From NCBI RefSeq assembly GCF_900258515.1, contig NZ_LT984884.1, positions 1,749,277 through 1,813,276 of the forward strand: a stretch of DNA of 64,000 nt. The letters are read 5' to 3'. The stretch comes from Lentibacillus sp. Marseille-P4043. GTDB lineage: Bacteria > Bacillota > Bacilli > Bacillales > Amphibacillaceae. The notes below the pieces were generated by a model that made no database searches, was not told where the DNA came from, and worked only from the letters and a program-made list of their open reading frames with translations. Below, piece by piece: positions 52,119 through 60,420 of the stretch. Each line of letters opens with the position of its first letter. Position 1 is the first letter of the stretch. A program made the position numbers and the translations under genes.

Positions 52119-52880
52119 TTATGCTGCTTCTTCCAATCCCCAGCGTTTTAGTACTTTATTTTCAATTCGTTGAAAAACAAATTGATCGACAACGGAGCCG
52201 ATGACACCGATGATAATGATTATCCCAATTACGAGACTCATATTGTTAAAGTCGGATGCATAGCTGAGTGTGTATCCTAGTCCTGGGCCTGTGCTTAGTA
52301 ATTCCGCGGCCATTAGTGCTCGCCAGCTAAATGCCCATGCTAGTCTCACACCTGTCACCGCATGTGGGATAGCTGCCGGGATGACAACTTTAAAAAATAA
52401 ATCCATTCCCCTTGATCCCATTGTTCGTGCTGCTTTTAAATAAATTGGTGCGACATTTTTGATGCCAATCCGCATATTCATCGTCATGACAAACGTACCG
52501 CCAATAATGACGACAAAAATGATCGCTGTTTCGCCAAATCCAAACCAGATAATAGCAAGCGGCACCCAAACAATACTCGGAACACTTTGCAATGCTAGAA
52601 TCATCGTCCCTAGCGTTTCGTCGGCTGTTTTAACTTTGGCAAGCAAAACGCCAAGGATAGTGCCAATCACTAATGAGATAGCAAGGCCGATAAGTAAATG
52701 ACGGAAACTTGCTAGAATATCATACACAAGTGTCATGTCTCGGAGCCCATCATAAATGGATTCGGCAACAGATAATGGACTTGGTATCATCGATTCAGGC
52801 CAGAAACCGATTAGCACGACACCTTGCCAGATCAGGATGAGCGAAACGAAAAACAGTATACGTTTAATTGCTACCGGCAT
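52119..52880 (-). CDS. ABC transporter permease, SsuC/TauC type
   Basis: A 253-residue permease with six membrane segments and the EAA-type cytoplasmic loop APIYLKAARTMGSRGMDLFFKVVIPAAIPHAVTGVRLAWAFSWRALMAAELLS. This loop contacts the ATPase. The start overlaps the end of the ATPase gene by 17 bp, so translation is coupled. Confidence 0.9.
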   Translation of the reverse strand: MPVAIKRILFFVSLILIWQGVVLIGFWPESMIPSPLSVAESIYDGLRDMTLVYDILASFRHLLIGLAISLVIGTILGVLLAKVKTADETLGTMILALQSVPSIVWVPLAIIWFGFGETAIIFVVIIGGTFVMTMNMRIGIKNVAPIYLKAARTMGSRGMDLFFKVVIPAAIPHAVTGVRLAWAFSWRALMAAELLSTGPGLGYTLSYASDFNNMSLVIGIIIIIGVIGSVVDQFVFQRIENKVLKRWGLEEAA

Positions 52881-53646
52881 GTTGCAACTCCTCTTTCATC
52901 ACGTTGTCTATTTCGGTTTTTAAAATAGCCATTACATCCTCTTCTAAATTAGCTATCTCTTTTTGTGGACGTGGCCGTTGTAAATCAACCTTGAAATCAG
53001 AAATGATGGTTCCCGGTCTTGCGCCCATAACAATGACACGATCCGATAGTTTGATAGCTTCACGAATGCTGTGTGTGACAAAAACAATTGTCTTTCTGTT
53101 AGCAAGCCAGATTTTTTCCAGTTCTTCTTGTAATACGTTTCTTGTCTGTTCATCCAGTGCACCGAATGGTTCATCCATTAACAGAAGCTTGGAATCCATC
53201 GCAAGTGCTCTAGCAATCGAGACACGCTGCTGCATCCCACCGGAAAGCTCGTGTGGATAATGGTCGGCAAACTGGCTGAGGTGGACCATTTTCAAAAAAT
53301 GTGTGGCGGTGTCTGCTTGTTCTTTTTTCCCCATTCTTTTTCTGAGTGGAAACATCACATTTTCTTTGACCGACATCCAAGGAAAAAGCGCTGCCTCCTG
53401 GAAAACCATGCTTTTGTCTGGTCCTGGATCTTTTATTTCACTGTTGTCCAGAAGTACCGTGCCAGCAGTTGGTTTGGTCAGCCCAGCCGTAATCGAAAGA
53501 AGCGTTGATTTGCCGCAGCCAGAAGGTCCTAATAGGGAAACAAATTCTCCTTCTTCAATGGATAGATTAATATCATTTAATACCAATAACGGCTGCTCAG
53601 TTCCACGCTGAAATGATTTGGATATGTCATTTATTTTTAAAAACAT
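52864..53646 (-). CDS. ABC transporter ATP-binding protein, SsuB/TauB type
   Basis: A 260-residue ATPase with Walker A GPSGCGKST (about 39), Q-loop MVFQEAALFPW, signature LSGGMQQR (about 135), Walker B LLLMDEPFGALD and the switch His in VTHSIREA. It is the first gene of the transporter operon. ATG 53646 is 6 nt after GGAGGTG; two further in-frame ATG/ATT codons upstream lie on the ribosome site and are not used here. Confidence 0.92.
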   Translation of the reverse strand: MFLKINDISKSFQRGTEQPLLVLNDINLSIEEGEFVSLLGPSGCGKSTLLSITAGLTKPTAGTVLLDNSEIKDPGPDKSMVFQEAALFPWMSVKENVMFPLRKRMGKKEQADTATHFLKMVHLSQFADHYPHELSGGMQQRVSIARALAMDSKLLLMDEPFGALDEQTRNVLQEELEKIWLANRKTIVFVTHSIREAIKLSDRVIVMGARPGTIISDFKVDLQRPRPQKEIANLEEDVMAILKTEIDNVMKEELQHAGSN

Positions 53647-53667
53647 AGCGATCACCTCCGTTTAATC

Positions 53668-53732
53668 CCTATAATTCCTATTAGTTTTATATGAATTATA
53701 GGTATTGTACCATGGTTATCTGTCTTTTCCAA
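53668..53732 (-). promoter_or_regulatory. Promoter and palindromic operator of the sulfonate-type ABC operon
   Basis: On the minus strand TTGGAA (53732-53727), 17 bp, TACAAT (53709-53704). Directly behind is a perfect 10-bp inverted repeat CCTATAATTC / GAATTATAGG (53668-53702) with a 15-nt gap, overlapping the start of transcription. This is where a repressor, or a sulfur regulator such as CymR, could bind; the identity is inference. Confidence 0.65.
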
Positions 53733-53763
53733 TAGGCGAATGACGGATAGCGAAGCGTAAATG

Positions 53764-53801
53764 GGATAAAAAAATCCTGGAAAGACCGGTATCTTTCCAG
53801 G
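53764..53801 (-). terminator. Terminator of the BCCT transporter gene
   Basis: Perfect stem CCTGGAAAGA / TCTTTCCAGG with a 6-nt loop, followed on the minus strand by ATTTTTTTATCC. It lies 18 bp after the BCCT stop. Confidence 0.9.
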
Positions 53802-53818
53802 TAGTTCTCTTTCATTAT

Positions 53819-55306
53819 TTATTCTTTTTCTTCATTTTTCACTTCATTATTCAGTGCTTTAAATAATGCGATTACCATCAAAATCATCACAAAGGAAAAC
53901 GGCAGTGCAGCAATAATAATGGTATTCTGAATCGCAGTTAATCCACCGACATACAGCAAAATAAGTGCAACAGCAGATTGAGCGATACCCCAGATAACTT
54001 TTACCTTATTCGGCGGTATGAGGGAACCATTTGTTGACTGCATACCCAGTACGAATGTTGCTGAATCTGCAGAGGTAATAAAGAATGATGCAATGAGCAA
54101 TATTGCAATGACAGATAGGATGAGCGGTATTGGCAACTGATCAAACATGTTAAATAACACGAGCTCTGTTGAATATTGCGTCAAATCAACACCACTGTTC
54201 TGCACATTTCCTGCTGTCGTACCGAACACTGCATACCAGATCGAGATAAAAAAGGTCGGTACAACCATCACGCCGATTAGAAATTGACGGATCGTACGTC
54301 CACGTGATACACGAGCGATAAACATCCCGACAAATGGTGCCCAGGATATCCACCATGCCCAAAAGAAAATGGTCCAGCCGTCAAGCCATTCCCGATTATC
54401 ACCTTCAAGGGGAGCAGATTGAAAACTCATTTCCACAATATGCTGCATATACCAACCGAATGTCTCGGTAAACATGTTTAAAATCAACAATGTTGGTCCA
54501 ACGATCAACACGACAATTAGCAGTAATACAGCAAGTACCATGTTGGTATTGGATAAATATTTAATCCCTTTACTCAAACCGGTCCATGCTGAGATAAGAA
54601 ATAAAATGGTGACGACAGCTATAATCAAAAATTGGGATGTAAACCCAATATCGACACCGAATAAATGGGAAAGCCCACCGTTAATTTGCACAGCACCGAA
54701 GCCAAGCGATGTGGCGACTCCGAAGACCGTGGCAAAAACAGCAAGTACATCAATCAAAATACCAAGTGGACCATTCATTTTGTTGCCGAACAATGGCTTC
54801 AATGTTGCGGAAATTAAACCAGGTTCTCCTTTGCGAAATTGAAAAAATGCCAAGGCCAAAGCAATAATGCCATACATCGCCCAAACATGAACACCCCAGT
54901 GTAGATAGGAGTATGCGAGTCCTTGCTTGAATGCAGCTTCCGAACCAACTTCCGCTGAAGGAGAGTCAACAGCATAGTTGAATAGTGGTTCAGCGGCTCC
55001 GTAAAAAACTAAACCGATTCCCATTCCTGCTGAGAACAACATAGCTATCCATGTTGGCGTAGAGAAATCCGGCTTTTCATTGTCCTTTCCGAGACGAATT
55101 TTTCCATATGGACTAATTGAAATGATAACAGATAGGATAACCAAAGCGGACATGAGCAGTAAGTAATACCACCCAAATGATGTAGAAACGAATGCTTTTA
55201 TGTTACCAGATATCGTTTCGAATTGTTCTGGAAACGTTGCACCGAAGATAACCGTTAATACAACTAAAAGTAATGTGATATAAAAAACTCTTGAAACTTT
55301 CTTCAT
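53819..55306 (-). CDS. BCCT-family betaine/choline/carnitine transporter
   Basis: A 495-residue carrier with 12 membrane segments. The Trp/Gly signature of the family is present: GMGIGLVFYGAAEPLFNYA (about 95-113) and, in TM8, WTIFFWAWWISWAPFVGMFIARVSRGRTIRQF (about 310-340). BCCT carriers take up glycine betaine and related osmolytes with Na+ in salt stress, which fits a halotolerant host (OpuD-like). The gene stands alone with its own terminator. Exact substrate is not readable. Confidence 0.92.
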   Translation of the reverse strand: MKKVSRVFYITLLLVVLTVIFGATFPEQFETISGNIKAFVSTSFGWYYLLLMSALVILSVIISISPYGKIRLGKDNEKPDFSTPTWIAMLFSAGMGIGLVFYGAAEPLFNYAVDSPSAEVGSEAAFKQGLAYSYLHWGVHVWAMYGIIALALAFFQFRKGEPGLISATLKPLFGNKMNGPLGILIDVLAVFATVFGVATSLGFGAVQINGGLSHLFGVDIGFTSQFLIIAVVTILFLISAWTGLSKGIKYLSNTNMVLAVLLLIVVLIVGPTLLILNMFTETFGWYMQHIVEMSFQSAPLEGDNREWLDGWTIFFWAWWISWAPFVGMFIARVSRGRTIRQFLIGVMVVPTFFISIWYAVFGTTAGNVQNSGVDLTQYSTELVLFNMFDQLPIPLILSVIAILLIASFFITSADSATFVLGMQSTNGSLIPPNKVKVIWGIAQSAVALILLYVGGLTAIQNTIIIAALPFSFVMILMVIALFKALNNEVKNEEKE

Positions 55307-55513
55307 GAAGCCCCCTTGAATATTTTGACATTATGAAATTAACATTACCAAACCTCAACATGCAATGCAATTTTCAGAAATGCGTTTATCTTAAATGTTT
55401 ATATATATGTTGGTGCTGTTATGCTAGGAAATCCCAGAAATAGCCATGACAGGTGACCGAAAACGTGATAAAGTAGAAACATAACAAAAAAAGAAATCTG
55501 CATATGTTGCAGG

Positions 55514-55553
55514 AGAGGTTCGAAATTCCATCCCTCGATAAAAAACTAAGGAG
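55514..55553 (+). ncRNA. preQ1-I riboswitch aptamer
   Basis: The sequence has the class I layout: AGAGGTTC, a short loop, CCCTC, then the A-rich ATAAAAAACTAAGG tail that folds into the pseudoknot. It lies 90 bp before queC, the first gene for preQ1/queuosine precursor synthesis, exactly where this riboswitch occurs in other Bacillaceae. The tail CTAAG can pair with CTTAG in the loop of the following terminator, giving an antiterminator when preQ1 is low. Confidence 0.92.
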
Positions 55554-55557
55554 TCGA

Positions 55558-55587
55558 AAACAACACGCTGCTTAGTGTTGTTTTTTT
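55558..55587 (+). terminator. preQ1 riboswitch expression-platform terminator
   Basis: Stem AAACAACAC / GTGTTGTTT with loop GCTGCTTA followed by a T-run. The loop's CTTA(G) is complementary to the aptamer tail, so ligand binding should free the terminator and stop queCDE transcription. Confidence 0.88.
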
Positions 55588-55644
55588 GATGGAAAAATTG
55601 TTGAAGCTCTTCTTTTTGAGATGCAAAAGAGAGGGGAAATGAAA

Positions 55645-56307
55645 ATGAATAATAATAAGGCAGTTGTGGTGTTTAGCGGTGGGCAAGATAGTACGACATG
55701 CTTGTTCTGGGCTAAGGAAAAGTTTGAACATGTGGAGGCTGTTACATTTCAATATGGACAGCGGCATATTGAAGAATTGGAGTGTGCTAAGGAAATTTGC
55801 CAAACGCTAGAAGTGCCACACCATGAATTGGATATGTCACTATTAAATCAATTAGCGCCGAATGCACTGACAAGGAATGATATTGCAATTACTGAAGGGG
55901 AAGGCTTGCCATCAACGTTTGTGCCGGGCAGAAATTTACTGTTCTTTTCTTTTGCGGCCGTTTTAGCTAAACAAATCGGCGCCAAACATATTATTACAGG
56001 GGTGAGCGAAACTGACTTCAGTGGTTACCCAGATTGCCGTGATGGCTTTGTGAAGTCATTGAATGTGACCTTGAATTTAGCAATGGATGATCAATTTGTG
56101 ATACACACGCCGTTGATGTGGCGGGACAAATCAGAAGTGTGGGAATTAAGTGATGACCTAGGCGCCTTTGAATTTGTCAAAGAGCATACACTGACTTGTT
56201 ACAACGGTGTGAAGGGAAGCGGCTGTGGAGAATGCCCGTCATGTAAGTTACGCCAACGAGGACTTGAGCAATATGAAAATAGACGGGAAGGGGAGATTGC
56301 CAAATGA
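55645..56307 (+). CDS. queC: 7-cyano-7-deazaguanine synthase QueC
   Basis: A 220-residue enzyme that turns 7-carboxy-7-deazaguanine into preQ0 with ATP and ammonia. It has the PP-loop [17 protein letters not shown] at residues 6-22, [21 protein letters not shown], and the zinc-binding cluster [19 protein letters not shown] near the C terminus. ATG 55645 lies 8 nt behind GAGGGG; earlier in-frame starts overlap that site. First gene of the queCDE operon under the preQ1 riboswitch. Confidence 0.95.
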   Translation: MNNNKAVVVFSGGQDSTTCLFWAKEKFEHVEAVTFQYGQRHIEELECAKEICQTLEVPHHELDMSLLNQLAPNALTRNDIAITEGEGLPSTFVPGRNLLFFSFAAVLAKQIGAKHIITGVSETDFSGYPDCRDGFVKSLNVTLNLAMDDQFVIHTPLMWRDKSEVWELSDDLGAFEFVKEHTLTCYNGVKGSGCGECPSCKLRQRGLEQYENRREGEIAK

Positions 56308-56741
56308 TGCAGCAAATTTATCCCGTTCCAAACCATGATTATTCGTATGAATTAAATAAGGACTTTCACTTTGCAGCGGCACATTATATACCAAGTGCAG
56401 ATGCTGGCAAATGTCAGCATACACATGGGCATACGTATTTTGCCAATATCACAATTGGCGGCGATAAGCTAGATGATTTAGGTTTTTTGGTAAATTTTAA
56501 ACAGATCAAAAACATCATTCACAAACGGTTTGACCATGGAACATTGAATGATGATCCTGCTTTTTCTAACGAGCAGCCGGAAAAATTTCCAACGACGGAG
56601 ATTGTCGCTCAAACGATTTATGACATCATCGAAGACCATTTGAAAACATTGCCTAATCGGCCAGTATGCTTACAAGTTTTTCTACGTGAAACACCAACAA
56701 GCTACTGCATCTACCGTCCAAAGGGGGATGATGTTAAATGA
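56304..56741 (+). CDS. queD: 6-carboxy-5,6,7,8-tetrahydropterin synthase QueD
   Basis: A 145-residue T-fold enzyme making 6-carboxytetrahydropterin from dihydroneopterin triphosphate. Zinc-binding and catalytic marks: [28 protein letters not shown] (Cys plus HxH, about 38-44), DFK-type [19 protein letters not shown] and [12 protein letters not shown]. It overlaps queC by four bases (ATGA) and queE by four bases, so the three are translated in series. Confidence 0.95.
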   Translation: MMQQIYPVPNHDYSYELNKDFHFAAAHYIPSADAGKCQHTHGHTYFANITIGGDKLDDLGFLVNFKQIKNIIHKRFDHGTLNDDPAFSNEQPEKFPTTEIVAQTIYDIIEDHLKTLPNRPVCLQVFLRETPTSYCIYRPKGDDVK

Positions 56742-57460
56742 AGCTGCCAGTACTAGAAATATTCGGGCCGACAATTCAGGGAGAGGGAATGGTAATCGGG
56801 CAAAAAACAATGTTTGTCCGGACCGCGGGCTGCGACTATTCTTGCTCCTGGTGTGATTCTAAGTTCACGTGGGATGGATCAGAAAAGGAAAACATCCAAA
56901 TGATGGAGCCGGAAGATATTTGGGAGGCATTACAGGAACAAGCAGGCGGACGTTTTGGCCATGTAACCATTTCTGGTGGGAATCCCGCATTGCTTGCAGG
57001 GTTAGATAAACTTGTTGATCTGCTTCATGACCAGCAAATAAAAATCGCACTTGAGACACAAGGAAGCAAGTGGCAGCCATGGTTCGTAAAGATTGATGAG
57101 CTGACCCTTTCGCCAAAACCACCAAGTTCTGGAATGCGGACAAATTTTGACATACTTGATTCCATTATTGATTCTTTAACATTGCATCAGCAGGGATCAT
57201 TCAGTTTAAAAGTTGTTATTTTTGATCAAGCAGATTTAGACTATGCAACTAGGCTTCATCAAAGCTATCCAGATGTTCCAATATTTTTGCAAGTAGGAAA
57301 TGATGACACCGCAAACGCTGACGATGGGAAGTTGCTTGAGCATTTGCTGCACCGGTATGAATGGTTGATTGAATTGGTAATGAATAGCGACGTGCTGAAA
57401 GATGTACGCGTTTTGCCACAACTGCATACGTATTTGTGGGGGAATATGCGGGGAGTTTGA
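56738..57460 (+). CDS. queE: 7-carboxy-7-deazaguanine synthase QueE (radical SAM)
   Basis: A 240-residue radical-SAM enzyme forming the deazaguanine ring. The cluster motif is CDYSCSWCDSKFTW (CxxxCxxC, about 31-38), with GPTIQGEGMVIGQKTMFVR before it and HVTISGGNPAL (SAM-binding GGNP) after. It completes the route from pterin to preQ0 with QueC and QueD; queF (preQ0 reductase) is not in the window. A 20-bp tandem array begins 30 bp after its stop. Confidence 0.94.
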   Translation: MKLPVLEIFGPTIQGEGMVIGQKTMFVRTAGCDYSCSWCDSKFTWDGSEKENIQMMEPEDIWEALQEQAGGRFGHVTISGGNPALLAGLDKLVDLLHDQQIKIALETQGSKWQPWFVKIDELTLSPKPPSSGMRTNFDILDSIIDSLTLHQQGSFSLKVVIFDQADLDYATRLHQSYPDVPIFLQVGNDDTANADDGKLLEHLLHRYEWLIELVMNSDVLKDVRVLPQLHTYLWGNMRGV

Positions 57461-57490
57461 TTGGGTGGTAAGCACGCGCGGCGGTGGTCG

Positions 57491-57910
57491 GTATCGGCGC
57501 GAGAGCAGAAACATCGGCGCGAGCGCGGAAACATCAGCCCGAGAGCAGGAACATCGGCGCGAGAGCAGAAACATCGGCGCGAGAGCAGAAACATCGGCGC
57601 GAGCGCGGAAACATCAGCCCGAGAGCAGGAACATCGGCGCGAGAGCAGAAACATCAGCCCGAGAGCAGAAACATCGGCGCGAGAGCAGAAACATCAGCCC
57701 GAGAGCAGAAACATCGGCGCGAGCGCGGAAACATCAGCCCGAGAGCAGAAACATCGGCGCGAGAGCAGAAACATCAGCCCGAGAGCAGAAACATCGGCGC
57801 GAGCGCAGAAACATCAGCCCGAGAGCAGAAACATCGGCGCGAGCGCGGAAACATCGTCCCGAGCGCGGAAACATCGGCGCGAGGACGAAAACATCGGCGC
57901 GAGAACCAAA
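57491..57910. repeat. 20-bp tandem array 2 (21 copies)
   Basis: Twenty-one head-to-tail units without spacers, mainly ACATCGGCGCGAGAGCAGAA and ACATCAGCCCGAGAGCAGAA, with a GAGCGCGGAA variant. The units after 57871 decay. Because 20 is not a multiple of three, all three plus-strand frames stay open and give false Arg/Ser/Glu-rich proteins. The unit belongs to the same family as array 1 (1901-2440, minus strand). It lies in sense orientation behind queE, ahead of the cobalamin riboswitch. 57911-58019 holds no gene. Confidence 0.96.
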
Positions 57911-58019
57911 TCATCATCCAACAAAAGCCAGAACATTGTCACATATTGTCTAATTTTCCCTGTTCTAGTGGTTGAAAATGGTGTATACTAAAAATTGTTA
58001 AATTAAATATACATAGAAG

Positions 58020-58215
58020 ATTGGGTGTCTTTTTCAATAAAGACTTAATAGGGAAGTTGGTGAAACTCCAACGCGGTCCCGCCACTGTAAATGGTTGTAG
58101 CCTGTACAAACCACTGTGTACACGATGTATATGGGAAGGAACAGGAAACGATAACCATGAGCCAGGAGACCTGCCCGAATCTGATATGCCAGTAAACCTA
58201 CGAGGATAGGGAGGT
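58020..58215 (+). ncRNA. Cobalamin (AdoCbl) riboswitch
   Basis: Conserved parts in order: AATAGGGAA, GTTGGTGAAACTCCAAC, GCGGTCCCGCCACTGTAA (58074-58091), and the B12-box stretch GAGCCAGGAGACCTGCC (58158-58174). It precedes the B12 uptake operon. High cobalamin should promote the terminator at 58276 and shut off btuF-btuC-btuD/cbiZ and the salvage genes. The exact edges are approximate. Confidence 0.94.
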
Positions 58216-58275
58216 GTATGGTCGATCGGTAGAAGCTTGTGGTTTATTCTATACGCTTAGAGCGGAGTCCATTGT

Positions 58276-58305
58276 AAACATCTCTTGTTGTAGAGGTGTT
58301 TTTTT
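58276..58305 (+). terminator. Cobalamin riboswitch terminator
   Basis: Stem AAACATCTC / GAGGTGTTT with an 8-nt loop followed by TTTTTGTTTT, 110 bp before btuF. It is the likely expression platform. 58306-58414 holds no gene. Confidence 0.8.
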
Positions 58306-58414
58306 GTTTTATAGGTTGTTTTGAAAATGGAAGGCAGTTTATTTTAAATTTGTTTTTAATCAATAACTTCTTGAATGCGCTTTAATAAGAGTAGGAAAAC
58401 AGGAGGAAAAAGAA

Positions 58415-59395
58415 ATGAAATTGAAAAAAATACAGTTACTATTACTGATGATGATCATGTTTATCGGAATATTGGCGGGCTGCGGCGCCTCAGAGGATGA
58501 TGCCGAAAAAGATAACAACAGTAATGAAGATGCGAAAACAGAACAGACAGAGGAAGCCAATTTTCCTGTAACCGTTACAGATGGAACTGGTGAAGAGTTA
58601 ACAATTGAGGAAAAACCAGAACGCATTGTGTCGGTGTTGCCAAGTAATACGGAAATTGCCTTTGCATTAGGCCTTGGTGACCAAATTGTCGGAGTTTCCG
58701 ATCACGACAATTATCCGGAAGAAGCGGCGGAAAAAGAAAAAATCGGTGGTTTGGAATTGAATGTCGAAAAAATCCTTGCACTTGACCCGCAATTGGTTTT
58801 GGCGGATCAAACAAATGATGAGAAGGCACTGAAACAGATTGAAGAGTCAGGAATTCCAGTATTAACTGTTGGGGAAGCAACTGATTTTGAGGGAGTCTAT
58901 GAAACTATTGAATTGATTGGAAAAGCAACTGGAGCACAGGAAAAAGCAGATCAAGTTATTGGTGATATGAAAGATAAATTGACAGCACTTGAAGAAAAGG
59001 CGAACACGATTAAGGAGGATGAACGGAAAAAGGTATATATGGAAATATCACCTTCTCCAGAGATTTTTACCGCGGGAAAAAATACATTTATGGATGAACT
59101 ATTATCTGTTATAAATGCTGACAATGCCGCTGTAGATCAGGATGGTTGGGTTAAAATGAATGAAGAATCCGTTATTTCCATGAATCCGGACGTTGTGATT
59201 ACGACATATGGATCGTATGTGGATGATCCAGTTGCTGAAGTAACCGGACGAGAAGGCTGGGAGGACATCACGGCAGTTAAAAACGAGCAGATCTATGATG
59301 TAAATGCTGATCTTGTTAATCGTCCAGGCCCTCGTTTGGTTGAGGGAGCGGAGGAACTTGGTAAGGCGATCTATCCAGATGTTTTCAAAGACTAA
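58415..59395 (+). CDS. btuF: Cobalamin ABC transporter substrate-binding lipoprotein BtuF
   Basis: A 326-residue class III (BtuF/FhuD fold) binding lipoprotein; the lipobox is ILAGC (Cys about 24). It shows ERIVSVLPSNTEIAFALGLGDQIVGVSDHDNYPEEA at the start of the fold, KVYMEISPSPEIFTAGKNTFMDELL in the middle and NRPGPRLVEGAEELGKAIYPDVF at the end. The riboswitch and salvage genes fix corrinoids as the substrate. The stop lies inside the beginning of btuC (17 bp overlap). Confidence 0.9.
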   Translation: MKLKKIQLLLLMMIMFIGILAGCGASEDDAEKDNNSNEDAKTEQTEEANFPVTVTDGTGEELTIEEKPERIVSVLPSNTEIAFALGLGDQIVGVSDHDNYPEEAAEKEKIGGLELNVEKILALDPQLVLADQTNDEKALKQIEESGIPVLTVGEATDFEGVYETIELIGKATGAQEKADQVIGDMKDKLTALEEKANTIKEDERKKVYMEISPSPEIFTAGKNTFMDELLSVINADNAAVDQDGWVKMNEESVISMNPDVVITTYGSYVDDPVAEVTGREGWEDITAVKNEQIYDVNADLVNRPGPRLVEGAEELGKAIYPDVFKD

Positions 59396-60419
59396 AAAAA
59401 TAAGTGCCTATCCCATCTTGTTGCTGGTTTTGATCGTAGCTGTATTGATGGGGGTCTCCATTGGCACGGTAAAAGTTCCAATCGAGGCTATTTTGAGGAT
59501 CTTATTTGCCTCGATTACACAGACATCTATACCGGATTCAGTAGACACGATGTATGAAAATATTGTGATGGACATTCGGATGCCGCGTGTCATTCTATCA
59601 GGCATTGTTGGTGCATCACTCTCCATTGCTGGGGCAGCTTTTCAGGGGTTATTGCGGAATCCCTTGGCTGACCCCTATACCCTTGGCGTATCATCCGGGG
59701 CCAGTGTTGGTGCGGTACTGACGATCTTTTTTAATCTGTCCTTGCCGTTTCTTGGTTTGTACACATTACCTGTTTTAAGCATTATTGCATCGTTTTTTAC
59801 TATTTTCATTGTGTTATTTTTTGCGAAACGTGTGGATCGAACAATGCGAGTGGAGACAATTATTTTAACCGGGGTCATTTTTAGTTCGTTTCTTGGAGCT
59901 TTGATTTCGTTAATGATTGCCCTGACTGGTGAGGAACTAAGGCAAATTATCGGCTGGTTACTTGGCAGTGTATCGATGCGTGGCTGGGACTATGTTGGGA
60001 TCATCGTGCCGTTTTTTGCGGTTGGATCGGCGATTCTGATGATGCATGCGACAGAATTGAATGCGATGTCATTTGGTGAAGATCAAGCAAAACATCTAGG
60101 TGTCAATGTTGAGCGCAAAAAAATGAACATTCTTATTGCCGGGTCTATTTTAACGGGTGCGTCTGTTGCAGTATCTGGAACGATTGGATTTGTTGGCCTA
60201 GTTATCCCGCATTTTATTCGAATTATTTGGGGGCCTGACCACAAGCATTTACTACCGTTATCAGCTTTGGCTGGTTCCGGCTTTCTGATTCTGGCTGATC
60301 TGGTTTCCCGAACTATCATTGCACCATCTGAATTGCCGATTGGCGTTATTACTGCTTTAATTGGTGCACCAATTTTTGCGGTTATTTTAATGAGGCAACG
60401 GCTGAAAGGGAGAGGGTAA
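59379..60419 (+). CDS. btuC: Cobalamin ABC transporter permease BtuC
   Basis: A 346-residue FecCD/BtuC permease with about ten membrane segments. Family marks: IRMPRVILSGIVGASLSIAGAAFQGLLRNPLADPYTLGVSSGASVGA (about 65-110), GSVSMRGW, GFVGLVIPHFIRIIWGPDHKHLLPLSAL and PIGVITALIGAPIFAVIL. ATG 59379 within btuF is chosen; the longer frame (59304) reads through btuF coding sequence. The ATPase gene starts 1 bp after its stop. Confidence 0.9.
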   Translation: MFSKTKKISAYPILLLVLIVAVLMGVSIGTVKVPIEAILRILFASITQTSIPDSVDTMYENIVMDIRMPRVILSGIVGASLSIAGAAFQGLLRNPLADPYTLGVSSGASVGAVLTIFFNLSLPFLGLYTLPVLSIIASFFTIFIVLFFAKRVDRTMRVETIILTGVIFSSFLGALISLMIALTGEELRQIIGWLLGSVSMRGWDYVGIIVPFFAVGSAILMMHATELNAMSFGEDQAKHLGVNVERKKMNILIAGSILTGASVAVSGTIGFVGLVIPHFIRIIWGPDHKHLLPLSALAGSGFLILADLVSRTIIAPSELPIGVITALIGAPIFAVILMRQRLKGRG

Positions 60420-60420
60420 T

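Noticed and set aside
57402..57991. Three long plus-strand frames rich in Arg, Ser and Glu over array 2
   Set aside because: A 20-bp period leaves every frame open and yields the same 20-residue peptide cycle in each. There is no ribosome site; these are artefacts of the repeat.
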